NCBI GenBank assembly: GCA_009363875.1
Contig: CM018690.1
Location: forward strand, 4,452,788-4,516,787
DNA length: 64,000 nt
Direction: 5' to 3'
DNA from: Mikania micrantha
Taxonomy: Eukaryota; Streptophyta; Magnoliopsida; Asterales; Asteraceae
Part shown: in pieces, positions 46,504 through 58,722 of the stretch
Numbering within the stretch: position 1 is the first letter of the stretch
Layout of the letters: each line of letters opens with the position of its first letter
Notes under the pieces: generated by a model
Seen by the model: only the letters and a program-made list of their open reading frames with translations
Told to the model about the DNA's origin: nothing
Databases searched by the model: none
Made by a program: the position numbers and the translations under genes

Positions 46504-46928
46504 GGGGATGGTTCCATTGTTAACTCTCCCTTATAGCGTTAACCCGTTAACCCTGGCGTTTTTTGCCCGATAACTCTTAATAACTCGTCAAGATCAAGCC
46601 AAATTTTCGAATTTTTTTTAACATCATTGTAAACACATTTAGAACACTTTCTTATTTTATGAGTTTGCGTAAATACATCACTGTTTGAAAGTTAACGTCG
46701 TTTTAAGTTTTTAAAATTTTGTAACTTACAGTGCTGTAAGTGTAAAATTTTAAAAACTTACAACGACGTTAACTCTCAAACGGTGATGAATTTATGCAAA
46801 CTCATAAAATAAAAAAGTGTTCTAAATGTGTTTACAATGATTTTAAAAAAATTCGAAAATTTGGCTTGATCTTGACGGGTTATTAAGAGTTATCGCTTTA
46901 AGAGTGAGTTATGTAAAATTCAATGCCC
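46504..46928. mobile_element. (TA)n-bordered hairpin MITE, family M4, copy 2
   Basis: Almost a complete palindrome: arms of about 195 bases meet near 46731 at CTTACAGTGCTGTAAG. Shared blocks include GATCAAGCCAAATTTTCGAA, AACGACGTTAACT and TTATGAGTTTGC with their inverses. The element lies between TATATATA and a long (TA)n tract. It is related to 45465-45835. Confidence 0.85.

Positions 46929-46983
<55 letters not shown>
46929..46983. repeat. (TA)n microsatellite
   Basis: About 50 bases of TA with one TG. Confidence 0.95.
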
Positions 46984-46987
<4 letters not shown>

Positions 46988-47029
46988 TATTTAAAAACAA
47001 TAAAAAATATTAACATGTTTTAACAGATC

Positions 47030-47171
47030 CATAACAGGTTAACAGATACTTTAACATGTTAAGACACGATTTTTATCGTGTCTAAACGTGTCGACCTGTT
47101 AAAGACACGAAACCTGCTAATTTCATGTCGTGTCGTGTTAACATGTTCGTGTCTGAAATTGCCAGCCCTAG
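47030..47171. mobile_element. hAT-like terminus with GTGTCGTGT repeats
   Basis: AACATGTTAAGACACG and GTGTCGTGTTAACATG motifs lead into TGAAATTGCCAGCCCTA, the inverse of a common hAT end TAGGGCTGGCAAT. The other end was not found. Confidence 0.4.
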
Positions 47172-47760
47172 GATGATGCAATGACGAGTATGAATAACAC
47201 AATTATCTTTAAGAAGACACAATAACCGGTAATAAATGCACAATAACGAGTATGAACTCTTTGTAAAGGTCATTGTGTCTTTTGTTTAAGTCATTGTGTC
47301 TTTTATACATGTCATTGTATTTTTTGTGTTTCTTTTTAATGATGAGTTTTTCTGAACAATTTAATGCAAAATGATGTTGCAGAATATATAATGTTAAGAA
47401 AGGTTGACACAATGATTTTTAAAAAAGATACAATTACTTGCAAAAAACACAATGACGATTATAAACAATTTTATACAGGTTATTGTATCATTTGTATAGG
47501 TCATTGTGTTTTTTTGTGTTTCTGTTTAATGTTGTGTTTTTCTGAACAATTTAAGACACAATAATGTTGTATAATACATAATGTTAAGCAAAAATGACAT
47601 AAAGACATGTATGAATAACACAATAATATTTTAATAAAGACATAATTACCTGTAAGAAAAATACAAAAAGATAATTATACAAAACGTTTAAGAAAGACAT
47701 AACGACGATAATTAGACACAATAAGCTGAAAAAATTTCATTTTTTATAACAAAATTATAC
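47172..47760. repeat. About three degenerate tandem units of about 200 bases
   Basis: The phrases ATGA(C/A)GAGTATGAATAACAC, GTCATTGTGTTTTTTGTGTTTC and TTTTTCTGAACAATTTAA recur in the same order from about 47172, 47400 and 47588. Confidence 0.65.
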
Positions 47761-47811
47761 TCATTTTAAAGATAAAAAATGCTCGTTTTTATGATATATT
47801 TTTGACTAAAT

Positions 47812-49325
47812 TACAGAAAACGTCCTTCACGTTTATTTGACGTTGCAGATTTCATCCTTTATGTTCAAAAAGCGCCATTAAGATCCTTTATGTTTACATT
47901 TTGTTGCAGATTACGTCATTTACACTAAATTTTATTAAAAACTTCTATTAATTATTTTAACTTGACGATTATGTCCTTATATTTATAGGACCACTTCTGA
48001 AACTTTTTTATTTAATTATGTCCTTAAATTTAAAGGACCTATGAAACTTTAATTTTTTTTATTTTATATTTTTCTTTTCTTTTAAATTATTTTCCTTTTT
48101 TTACATTTATTTTCTTTCGTTTTCTTTTATTTTACAACATTTAAATTTTATAAATTATTCTAAAATTAGTTTAACCCGTGTTTTTTTTGAATTATAAGCT
48201 TCGATAAAGAGTAAATTACGTTTTTTAAATTTTCATTTGTTTAGTTTAGTTATTTACTATTCTTATTTTTTTTATTTAAAACAATAAAGAATTTTATTTT
48301 ATTTCATTTTTTTAACATAAACATAAATTAACATATTCTAAAACATTATCTAGTTTTGCAAAATCAATATTCATAGTATTGGATTTATTAAATGGTTTGA
48401 AACCATTTTTTGTTTATGATTGAATTGTATTTACTTCTTCGAAAATTAAACTTTAGGTAAAACATTTAAAAACAAATGGTTTTTCAAGCATTATCAATTG
48501 ACGTTTAACCTAGGGGTACCCCTTAACTTATATTACAAGAGGTTTTCCCAATATGCATACCATAAGAGGTGGTTTCTTCTTAAGGAGTAAGAGACAACGT
48601 ACTTTGCCTAAAAATGTTAACAAGTAGACGTACTGATGTACTTCTGGTTCATTGTTGTTAAAAAAAATACCATTGGAAGCAATGTACAAATATTCTAACA
48701 AAACGGTAATATAGATAATAATAATAATAATAAATTTCAAATTTAGAAACAAAGTAAATAGTAATTAAAAAGGACTAAATGATAAAAATATTTTGTTATG
48801 TCTTTGTGATTTATGTTAAAAAAATGAAATAAAATAAAATTCTTTATTGTTTTAAATATAAAATATAAGAAAAGTAAATAACTTAACTAAACATATGAAA
48901 ATTAAAAAATGTCATAAAATAACATTCTTTATTGAAGCTTATATTCAAAAAAAATGATTAAACTAATTTTAGAATAATTCATAAAATTAAAATGATGTAA
49001 AGAAAGAAAAAGAAAGAAAATAAATGTAAAAAAAGAATAATAATTCAAAAGAAAAGAAAAATAAAAAACAAAAGTTTCAGATTTGGTACTTTAAATTTAA
49101 AGAAATAATTAAATAACAAAAGTTTCAGAATTGATTCTTTAAATAGAAGGGCAAAATTGTCATTTTTAAATAATTAACAGAAATTTTTAACAAAAGTTAG
49201 TGTAAAGGACGTTATCTGCAACAAAATGTAAACACAAAGGATCTTAATGGTGCTTTTTAAACGTAAAGGATGAAATCTGCAATATCAAATAAACGTAAAG
49301 TATGTTTTCTAAAATTTACTCTATA
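47812..49325. mobile_element. Large foldback element, arms of about 520 bases
   Basis: Sequence 47812-48330 is repeated in inverted form at 48790-49325, around a spacer of about 460 bases. Matching blocks include TTGCAGATTTCATCCTTTA, CATTAAGATCCTTT, GTTTACATTTTGTTGCAGAT and AAACAATAAAGAATTTTATT. No coding capacity was seen. Confidence 0.85.
48330..48789. other. Spacer of the foldback element
   Basis: Unassigned AT-rich sequence between the two arms, with a short (AAT)n run at 48716-48732. Confidence 0.5.
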
Positions 49326-50402
49326 TCTTTTTTAAAACAATAATATCGTATGTAAAAGTTATGAATGTTTAAAAAATGTGTGAGGAAAGGAGTTATGACT
49401 AAATGTCACACCCCAGGCCGGCGGAAACGGATCGTGTTTTCCCGTCGGGCGGAAGGTTCCCGGGGCGCGATATCATGAGTGATAATCAAATGATCAGATT
49501 GTTTACATAGCACATGATAAATAAATGAGAAATTACTGACACATCCATGATATAGAATTACAAGATTAAATTACAATGTATCGTTTATAATTTAATCAAG
49601 TAAATCTACCAAAAAGAATCAATGTAACTATATCTTGTATATGTACAAGATATACAAAAGATGATTCATTGTTCATGTCACCAAAAAAAAAGCATGCAAT
49701 ATCAAAAGTAGCTAGGTCTTCTAAAAGTCCACTAGCTAATCCTTGCATAATAGTAGCTACACATGTTCATCACCTAAGAAAACATGTATTTAAACAAAGT
49801 CAACACTAGGTTGGTGAGTTCATAAGTAAGTTAATGTAAAAAAACCTTGATTCATTCACATGCACATTCACAATGATAATATGTTACTTGTATGATTGCC
49901 TGTTTCACTTGTTCACCCAATGGCTCCTCCCTAGTTGTATATACAAGTATTGTGACACCCGATCAAGCATGCTTATATATAGGGCATACCCCTGAGTCGA
50001 GCCTACGACCCGCTCAGACGCCATCCCACCACATGCTCAAACAAGTTTCACACTACTTGCAATACAACTATGGATTTCCATTCTCAATTTCCTGTTTATC
50101 TCATCCTTGATCACCTGTGTTCTCATGTATAGAATAATAATATGATAACGTTGTAATTATCAAACCGAAGTATTGATAACCAATATATGTGTTAAGGATA
50201 TTAGATTTGTTCAATCTGTTCCTTGTATTATTCTATAGTTTGGGGGGGGGGGTTAACTGTTCTTTCACTTTTGAATATTAATAGTGTTAGTTAACTGTTT
50301 GTAATGTAATCTCAATGCAATGAATAGAGCCCAAATGAAATCCATTGTAATCCTCACGTAATCAGATTTCAATGCATTCCATTCACCTCTATTCCGCCGT
50401 GT

Positions 50403-50698
50403 GATCCCAAAGCCTCTATGTGGGATTGTTCTCATGTGATTAACAAAATTGAATAAGAACTTGTCTTATTACATCATGTTAATGTTGTGTAAATGATAAG
50501 AATCCTCATGAATTTACGTTATCATGATCATCATTTACTGTAATCCATATGATCCCAAAGCCTCAATGTGGGATTGTTCTCATGTGATTAACAAAGTCGA
50601 ATAAGAACTTGTCTTATTACATCATGTTAATCATGTGTGAATGATAAGAATCCTCATGAAGTTACGTTATCATGATCATCATTCACTTGAAATCCATA
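50403..50698. repeat. Tandem duplication of 148 bases in the outer LTR
   Basis: GATCCCAAAGCCTC starts at 50403 and 50551; the two units match through GTTATCATGATCATCATT with few changes. Confidence 0.9.
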
Positions 50699-51699
50699 TG
50701 TTCACCATGTAATCCTTAAGCTGTAGTAAGAACATGTCTTAGTACCCTTAAGTGACGCAGGTGATGGATACCCAATGCGATCATACTATCACATAGTATT
50801 TTTTTAAGGTATAGATTAAGTGTTATAAGTGATTTACTTATCACACTTAATCACTTATGATGTGAAATGATATTAAGAAGATATTTTACCTTCTAATCAT
50901 TCATGTGTTGTGAAGTGTCAACATGTTTCACTGTAATAGTTCTCATTGTTTGTTTGTGTATAACTTGTCTCAATGTTTGCTCATGTGGAAATAACAAAGT
51001 GTTATAATATATAATCTTACAACTATGTTATTCTAATGTGTTGATGATTAAGAAATTACATTATCATAATCATCTGAGTTTCCCTGTTATCTCATGATCA
51101 TACAAGCATGCATACAATGATAAGCGATAATAAGCAGTTTAATATTATCTAAATCAAAGTATAAATAACATGTTAAGCAAAACTTTTAAATAATTAAAAG
51201 TAAACATGTTTCTCAGCCCCGAGAGTTAAAATCAGTAAAGATTAAAGTAAAAGGGGCATATGAACTCACCTTGTTGTTGTAGGGTTGACTTAGCTTAAAA
51301 GAAGAATGCTCGCGCTCTCGATTGAACTTGAGTTTGTTTTCACAGTCCTGTATTGATTTCATGTTGTTTGTAACTTGTAAGTATAAGTTAGAGACCTCTG
51401 TGCATGTGTAGGTGTTAGTATTACTTGGTTATCACCCCTTGATCTTGATCCTCATTCGGCCCATTCAAATGGAAATAGGATTCATTATCATTTAATCAAT
51501 TCAGTTTGAATTTAATGTGTGATTGCTTGTTATGACTAAAGACTTGGTTTTTATAAGGATTTAATGACTTAGAGGTCATTAATTGTATTAACCTAACAAT
51601 TTCATCACCCTTATAGTTTCATTTGTAAAAGTTAAGTGTACTATGTGTATCACCATTTGTATAAGTTTGCAAGTGTTTGTATTCACTTTAAACCATGTG

Positions 51700-52280
51700 G
51701 ACCGGTCGATCTTTCCATGGGCCGAATGTGTTGCATTTGAGTCCATCCATTAAATGGACCGATTGGGTTTTATGTGTGTTAATTGGGTCGTAATTCGTGT
51801 GGGCCTAACTTAAACAACATGGGCCGAATTACATGGGCCTAGTGGCCAACATGGGCCAATTCTTGAAAATGGGCCAATTGAAATAGAGTTGGATCGGTTG
51901 GGCTAGGGAGTTGGGAGTTGGGCCGACTGGATTGATTATTGGGCCTGTTTTGCAAACTGTGGCCCAATTATAAACTTAAACCCAAAAGTTGGGCCGAGAG
52001 TGAACAGGCTGTTGGGCCAACTAGGTGTGGGTTGCATGGGCCTGTTATCACCTAACCGATTTGTTGCTTGGGCCAAGAGAATCACGTGGGTATATTGTGG
52101 GCCTTTCCTGATTTTGTTGGGCCTAACAAATCCTATTGGGCCGAAGGTTGTTGATTTGGACTTGACCCAATATCACGGCCAAGTTTATTGTCCTTGGGCC
52201 GAGTGGAATCAATTTAAGTCGACCATGACTAGGTGGAATCTGGGCCATAATGGGCCGAAATGGAAGAATTTAATTGCTGG
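51700..52280. repeat. Cluster of about twenty TGGGCC/TGGGCT motifs
   Basis: Mostly in the same orientation, about every 25-30 bases. TGGGCY is the plant 'site II' element bound by TCP factors, so this could be a transcription control region of the LTR. That function is inferred. Confidence 0.7.
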
Positions 52281-52359
52281 TCTCGTTGGTGGGCTCAAGT
52301 AATTTAGATGGCCGTAGAAATGGATTTTTAGACAGCATGTGGTCGACTGGTGTTTGTTG

Positions 52360-52795
52360 TTGTTCAGCGAACCTTGGTGACATCTGACCAAAGGTTCGGT
52401 CATCTAACTTCACAGGTTCGCCGGAGGTGGTGTGGTTCGTGCGTTGATGGTTCGGTGGTCACAACAGGTTCGCCTCAATCCCGCATAGGTTCGCGATGGA
52501 GCAAAAGTTCGGCTAGGTGTTCAGAAATCAGCAGGGTTTGTGCATGGGTTCGAGGCACCTGAGGGTTCGTGGGAGCCAAAGGTTCGCCGGGGTTAGCTTG
52601 GGTTCGGCAAAGGAAGGGTAGCATCATGGTTCGCGACTCCATGCCATTTAGGTTCGTCATCCCTAAGGTTCGTCTGGCATGCTGGACGCAGAAGGTTCGT
52701 GAGGCTCCAAGGGTTCGGGAGCCATGGGGTTCGCTGATGGGTGATGCAACTGATGAAGATGGTTCGCCAAAGTCAAGGTTCGTGACAGATGAGAA
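52360..52795. repeat. GGTTCG motif array in the outer LTR
   Basis: About twenty GGTTCG boxes at irregular short spacing, continuing at 56720-56800 beyond the inserted LTR. Confidence 0.75.
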
Positions 52796-53847
52796 AGGTG
52801 TAACATCAGTGCCGGAACCGTCACCGGAACAGTGATCTCAACAGTACATGAACAGTAAATCAGGTAATTATTTCAGTTATCTTTTGTATATCATTGCCAT
52901 TACATGTTATCATAACGCAAATTCAGGATCAGTTCAGAGAATCAAAGTTCAGAACTATGGTTCATCAGTCAGATAATTATCCGACATCATAGAACCATCA
53001 TGTGATTATGTGTTAGGATTTTTATTATGTATAAACGTATGTGAGGCTTTACAGAACAAAACAACACGGACGTTGTTATGTGAATGCTAAACCGACAGAT
53101 TATTTGTATAGGTGACGATCTGTACGAATAAATCTGAAAGTTTAACGTTCTGAACGATGTCCAATAATTAGAAAACCATATTGAAAAGTGTAGTTATTGT
53201 CGTATTTGATCGGGTGACGATTCGAACAAACACGCACGATAACTGCGCGATTCGATTTAAACGTTAATTAAATATTATCGAAATTTAAATAAATAAAAGA
53301 TATTTAGTTAATTTACTAGGAATAACCACCTAAAATAATTTTATAATTTCTATTTTAAAACTAAGTCGTTTCGTAACGAAAACGACGAGAAACCGGTATT
53401 TCTACGTGAAACCAAACGAACCCGAACGAACCCGGGTATTTTTCCAACATTTAATGTGGTCATTAAGACCACAACAACCTCACCAACCAGCCACCATCAC
53501 CAAGAACTCGTCACTTTCTCTCTCTAAGAAACCTTCACTCTCTCTCTAAGATTTCTACCTCATTTCTTCACGAAATCAACCCATTTTGGTGTCAAAACGA
53601 CCCTTGCAACACGTAGAACACGAAAGTACAGTGGATCTGAGCTTTCAATCGACTGATCCAAGGTAAAATCATGTTAAAGCTTCGGTTTTAGGGTTTTGAA
53701 AACCCTATTTCGATTCCCTTGTAGAAACCGACTAACTACCTCAAAAGCCTTAGGGAAATCACTCAAAAACCCATTAGGAAGTGTTAGGAACAAGTGTGGG
53801 TGCATGATTTAGCCATTTAGTTCACAAAAACCACGGCTGCCATGGGG

Positions 53848-54150
53848 GTGCTCGATCGGCCGAATGACAACCACTTCAGGTCGCCGAATGGCTCGGCTAA
53901 CACATTCGGCCGAATGGCCAAGGCTGCCTTCATTCGGCCTGGTTCCATTCGCCTGGGTTGATTCGGTCGTGACTCATGCGACCTACCCCCTCCTTCGGCC
54001 TAACACATTCGGCCGGCAACTTCCTATTCGGCCAAGGTACCCATTCGCTTGGCTCCTCATTCGGACATGGGCTCGGCCGCATGGCTAGTTGGTTCGGCCA
54101 AGTGTTTCCCATTCGGCCAAGGGTCATTGGGTGAACCACATTCGGCCAAG
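53848..54150 (+). repeat. ATTCGGCC motif array in the inner LTR
   Basis: More than ten ATTCGGCC(A/G/T) boxes with irregular spacing; it occupies the place that the GGTTCG arrays have in the related LTRs. Confidence 0.75.
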
Positions 54151-55629
54151 CCCTCCCTCTCTTGTACCAGAAGCCGATTAAGGTAGAGGGTATGTGGGCA
54201 CGCATGTGTTGAGCAGTTGATGTACGTGCATGGAATTATCATGTGTGTGTGCATGGGTTACGTGAACACATACAAGAGAAGAGAAAAACCTACTAGGGTT
54301 ATTTACTAAGGCCTCTCAAATGACAATAAAAGTTTAAATCATGGGATGTGGAATGTATTTTCGTTTTAAGATACATGCAAACACTGAAGGAAAAAATAAG
54401 TTAGGTTGTGAACATGAGAGGTATACTATGGCTCATCTAATGATAAATGCAATTAAGGTGGTCATGGGGTAAGTTCGAAATGATAAGAAGGATCTCTATA
54501 ATAAAGGCTTTACATAAAATCATGAGGATCAAACAACCATCTAGGGTTTTGGGTGTTGATTAAAATATGAACACTTAAACCCTAGGAAAATCCAGGAAAA
54601 TATGTAACTAACCTAGATGGTGTATTTAAATTCTCTAGGCTTAGTTTATCAAGGAACTATCAAGAAATCACTTGAAGATCAAAGTCGAGTAATGGGCCCT
54701 AAGTTGGCCCAATGGGCTTAACCCAAGCCCATCATGTGTAAATTATCTCTTTTTAATTTAATTATGTTATTTTAATAAAAGAAATTAAATGGTTTTCTAA
54801 ATTAGTGTTATCATAAAATGGATTAACTTAAAATAATTAACTAAAGGCTTATAATTAATGATGGGGGATAAGGATCAATTATGGGAAGTGTTTTAGCTTC
54901 GATGGAAATAATTCTAGAAACACATTAGTAATCTAGGACACGTAGTTGCACACCGAGACCAAACCCTAATTACGACGACTACCATATATACTTATCATAT
55001 TCGAATTCTCTTCAAACCAACTCAGGTACCGAAGATACTTAGGTTACAACAACGAGCGCGCATTTTGTGGTAATTCTATACAGAGCAACACAGGTGAGTT
55101 CATTGCCCCTTTTCTAACATTTTTGTTTTAAAACGCGGGGCTGAGAAGCATGCGTAAACTGTTTTATTTAAACTGTTTATTTAAATGCTTTTATTTATTA
55201 TATGTTTTACATATATATGTTTGTTGATACTCCTAGACTCCTGTCTAGGAATTATTAAACAGATCAAATTATCAAGTTAATTAAATTACTCATATGAGTA
55301 ATACTTTAATTCTAAACTCAAATCAAACCTTTAGTCCATCAAGTTCAAATTCAAGAATCTAAATTCAAAGTGAAATCAAAGGAACTACATCAAAAGATCA
55401 TATTCAAAGAGAATATAATTCAGTGTGGGATCAGAGAACAAATAATCATAATCAAGAATCAATTATCATTGTGAATCATGGGAATTCAAAAGATCAAGAG
55501 ACTCAAGGAATCAGAAATCATAAATGTGTGTGAATCATCGAGATAATGAAATCATTACAATCTAATGAAATCATTAATATTTGAGTTAAGGTGGATGTCA
55601 GTTGTATAGGGAATCAAGACCACGTGTAA

Positions 55630-55815
55630 CACACATAAAGTCCCTTCAGGTATAGAAGACTCTTGTAGTCAGGCTATATGGGCAATAACGTGAACTATCA
55701 AATGAAATCAATATCAAAGTCAAAATCAAGAGAATCAAAGAGATCAAGAATCAAAGGATATCCGTAAAGTCCCTTCAGGTACAGAAGACCATTGGGTCAG
55801 GCTGTACGGGCATCA
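55630..55815 (+). repeat. Two copies of a TCCCTTCAGGTA segment, about 130 bases apart
   Basis: AAAGTCCCTTCAGGTA(T/C)AGAAGAC with following CAGGCT(A/G)TA(T/C)(G/A)GGGCA occurs near 55638 and 55767, a local duplication within the LTR. Confidence 0.75.
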
Positions 55816-58147
55816 TTAAAATCCCGTCACGCCCAGGTATACTCCTTGTGAGTTATGCCTGGTATGGGTCACGTGTGAGAGGTTACAACTTGGACAACCA
55901 CCAACAACTAAGTCTAATTGATTGAGCCAAATAAGGCCCAATCATCATGTCTTAGTTGTATTTAAATGTTTTATTTATTTATTTAATTAAATATTTAACA
56001 TTTTATTCCTATCATTTCCTATCATTTACTTTTGGGGAAATCATGTATCTATGTTGAACTCAAAGAATCAAAGGTAAATCAAATTATGGGAATCAGATTT
56101 TAAATCAGAAGTGTGTGTTAGGTAAAAATGGTTAATTATCATTAACAACAGTGTCATATGCGTATTAGTATGTGGTGGGATGTTGGCTAGGGCTTGTCCC
56201 TTACATATGCCCTATATATAAGCATACCGATGTGGATATTACATGTGGAGTTAATGAGGTTAGGGTCTTTAGCGAAAGAGGTTTTTAAATCATTTTCAAT
56301 TACTAAACTATATGAACTCACCAACCATGTGTTGACTTGATCTTTTTGCATGACTTCTCAGGTGACGAACAGGTCAATTAAGAAGTCATTTCTTTTGGAC
56401 TAGGACTTTCTATAGAAGACTTCGTATTTTGGACCTGCATACTTTTGAAGACACCATTATACAGATTATTTTGTATATCTTGTGTAAATACAAGATGGAA
56501 ATTTATGATGTTGATGGTAGATTTACATTGTTAAATTATAAACAATACTGATGTAATTTAACTTTGTAATTCTATTTTATTTTAGCATTTCTCATTTACA
56601 TCATGTGCAATGTAAACAATTTGATCATCACGATTATCATTCACGATATCGCGCCCCGGGAACCTTCCGCCCGACTGGGAAACCCGATCCTACCCCGCCG
56701 GCTCGGGGTGTGACAAAAGGCTCGGCCCTTCGTGGGTTCGTGAGACCCCAAAAAGGTTCGGCGGCATCAAGCTCCCACCAGCCTTGGTTCGGCTGGGTTA
56801 CATCCCACGAAACCTGCAACTTTCATCATCATCGACCTCGAGCCAGAGAGGATGGTGTTCATTCTATGACTTCCCATGCTTGCACGATCTGTTGTGAGGT
56901 TGAAATGATAATCTAAGGTCGATGATAATATGGTTTACAAACCGGTTGAGTGGGTAAAACGAACGTGGGGTAGAAAACCCTAATTTCCAGATTTCTTTGT
57001 GACATCTTACCTCGTTTTTCAGTGGCTAAAACTCCAGATCCCTTGTACTTTCAGTTAGAGGACTTCGAGAGCTACGCGTGGGCGCAAGAATCACCCAAAT
57101 CGGTTGAGAAATGAGCAAGTTATGAAGGGTTGAAGGTGGTTTGGTGGTGGTGAGTGTTGTAGCCGGAAATTAGAGAGAGAAAGGGTTGTGGATGTGATAA
57201 ATGAAAGAAACTCTTTCATTTAGGGTTTTTATACCCTATGTGGTGTTCGGGTTCGTTTCAGTTGCTCGGTTCGCATTTTCGTCGCGTAACCGGAAAATTA
57301 CGCGTAATTAATTATAATTAATTAAAAGAAGGTTATTTTCAATTATTTGATGAGTTTCCAAATTGTAAAATGTTAAATATTTTATTTTATTAATTTTATT
57401 ATTTTTTTCGTGTCGCGTTTCGTTTTAGTTTCGTCGAATCGCGTCACCATCGCGCGTATTCGTTCGAATCGTCATTCGAACGAACAGGACGATGGTTTTG
57501 CTTTCCGACTTTTGTTTTCTACTTATCAGTCATCATTTCAGAACGTTAAACTCACAGATATGTTTGTGTGAATCGTCACTCACGCAAACACACTGTCAGT
57601 TTGTTATTGTGAAATGACACTGTGTTGTTGTTTTAACTTGTATTTCCTCACTGTCGAACTCAACTAAACATCCTGATTTCACATAGTTTTCACATTGAAT
57701 TGTCGGCCATCCGATTCCTGTCATCTTATGGATATCAGATCGCAACCGATTTGTTTCTGTTGTTTACTTGAAGACTGTTGTTTCTCATGATCTGTTGTGT
57801 TAATTGTACTTAAGTTTTCACTTAAATACACACAACTAAAGTTTCAAATGTACGTTGTACTTACGGTATCTAAGTTTACACAAAAATACGTACAACGATT
57901 TCTTGTATTTAAGAATCTGTTAACACAAACACTGTTTACAATCACGTATATACTCATAGTTACTGTTGCAAGTACACCTACCATACGGACTTGCCGGCCG
58001 GTCAGGTATTAGTTGTCACACTAAATTACATTCTAACAACTTTTTCTGTAAGATTTTAAATTTAATCTCATGATGTAATGATTAATAATTTTTCTTAGCC
58101 TTTTTTGGAGAATGAACTATTTTGTTGAACTTAATCTTATATATATA

Positions 58148-58622
58148 GGGGAAAAATCAAATAAGAAGAAATTTTTGCTTAATAATGGTAAGAACAAATA
58201 AAGTTTGACATGTATCATGATAATTTAGGTACAACCTCGTATTTTTTATATTAGATTTTTATTTTTTTTGTATTAGATTCTTTTTTAGTTTTACATTTTT
58301 GTTGTACTAGATTTTTTTTTGTTTTTTGCAATGCATTATTTGTTTTATGTACTACATTTTTATTTTTTTTGTACTGGATTTTCATTTTTTGTCCATATTT
58401 TTATTTTTTTTGTACTTAACTTTATTTTATTTTTACTAGATTCTTGTGTTTTTTGTAATATATTTTTGTTTTTTGTACTACATTTTTATTTTTTTGTACT
58501 TGACTCTTCTTTTTACTGGATTTTGTGTTTTTTATGTATTGGATTATGTTTATTGTGCTGTATTTTTGTTTTTTTATATTTGTAGCATGTCACGTGTCAA
58601 ATTTATATTGATTCTTACTTTT
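58148..58622. mobile_element. (TA)n-bordered MITE, family M1, copy 3, right end lost
   Basis: GGGGAAAAATCAAATAAGAA after TATATATATA, degenerate TTTTTTGTACTAGATT core, then CACGTGTCAAATTTATATTGA at 58591 and ATTCTTACTTTT. The sequence then becomes (TG)n, so the GGCAAAAA...CCCC end is missing. Confidence 0.75.
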
Positions 58623-58722
58623 TGTGTGTGTGTATAAAAGTAAAAAACAAAAAGATAAATGATGTGAAATTTTTATCTACAGATTATTTTGTGCACAACC
58701 TTATATCCATGGTCCATTCAAG

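Larger units (their letters stand above)
52799..56715 (+). mobile_element. Inner solo LTR, 3917 bp, TSD AAAGG, opposite to the outer LTR
   Basis: Runs from TGTAACATCAGTGCCGG to CGGCTCGGGGTGTGACA. AAAGG is at 52794-52798 and 56716-56720. Its right end matches the left end of the outer LTR in inverted form (ATCGCGCCCCGGGAACCTTCC). It shows TCTCTCTCTAAG leader-like sequence near 53520 and an AAG/GTAAAA donor at about 53663, an ATTCGGCC array at 53850-54150, and a GGTGAGTTC box near 55093. No coding domain. Confidence 0.9.
49404..58020 (-). mobile_element. Outer solo LTR, minus orientation, TSD CTAAA, interrupted
   Basis: Begins TGTCACACCCCAGGCCGGCG and ends GGTCAGGTATTAGTTGTCACA. CTAAA is at 49399-49403 and 58021-58025. 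A plus-orientation LTR at 52799-56715 and its duplicated 5 bases lie inside; without them the LTR is about 4.7 kb. It contains a 148-base duplication (50403-50698), a TGGGCC cluster (51700-52280) and a GGTTCG array (52360-52790, resuming at 56720). No coding domain. Confidence 0.9.

Noticed and set aside
52000..52835. Plus- and minus-strand frames over the TGGGCC and GGTTCG clusters
   Set aside because: Low-complexity translation of repeated motifs, with no protein family similarity.
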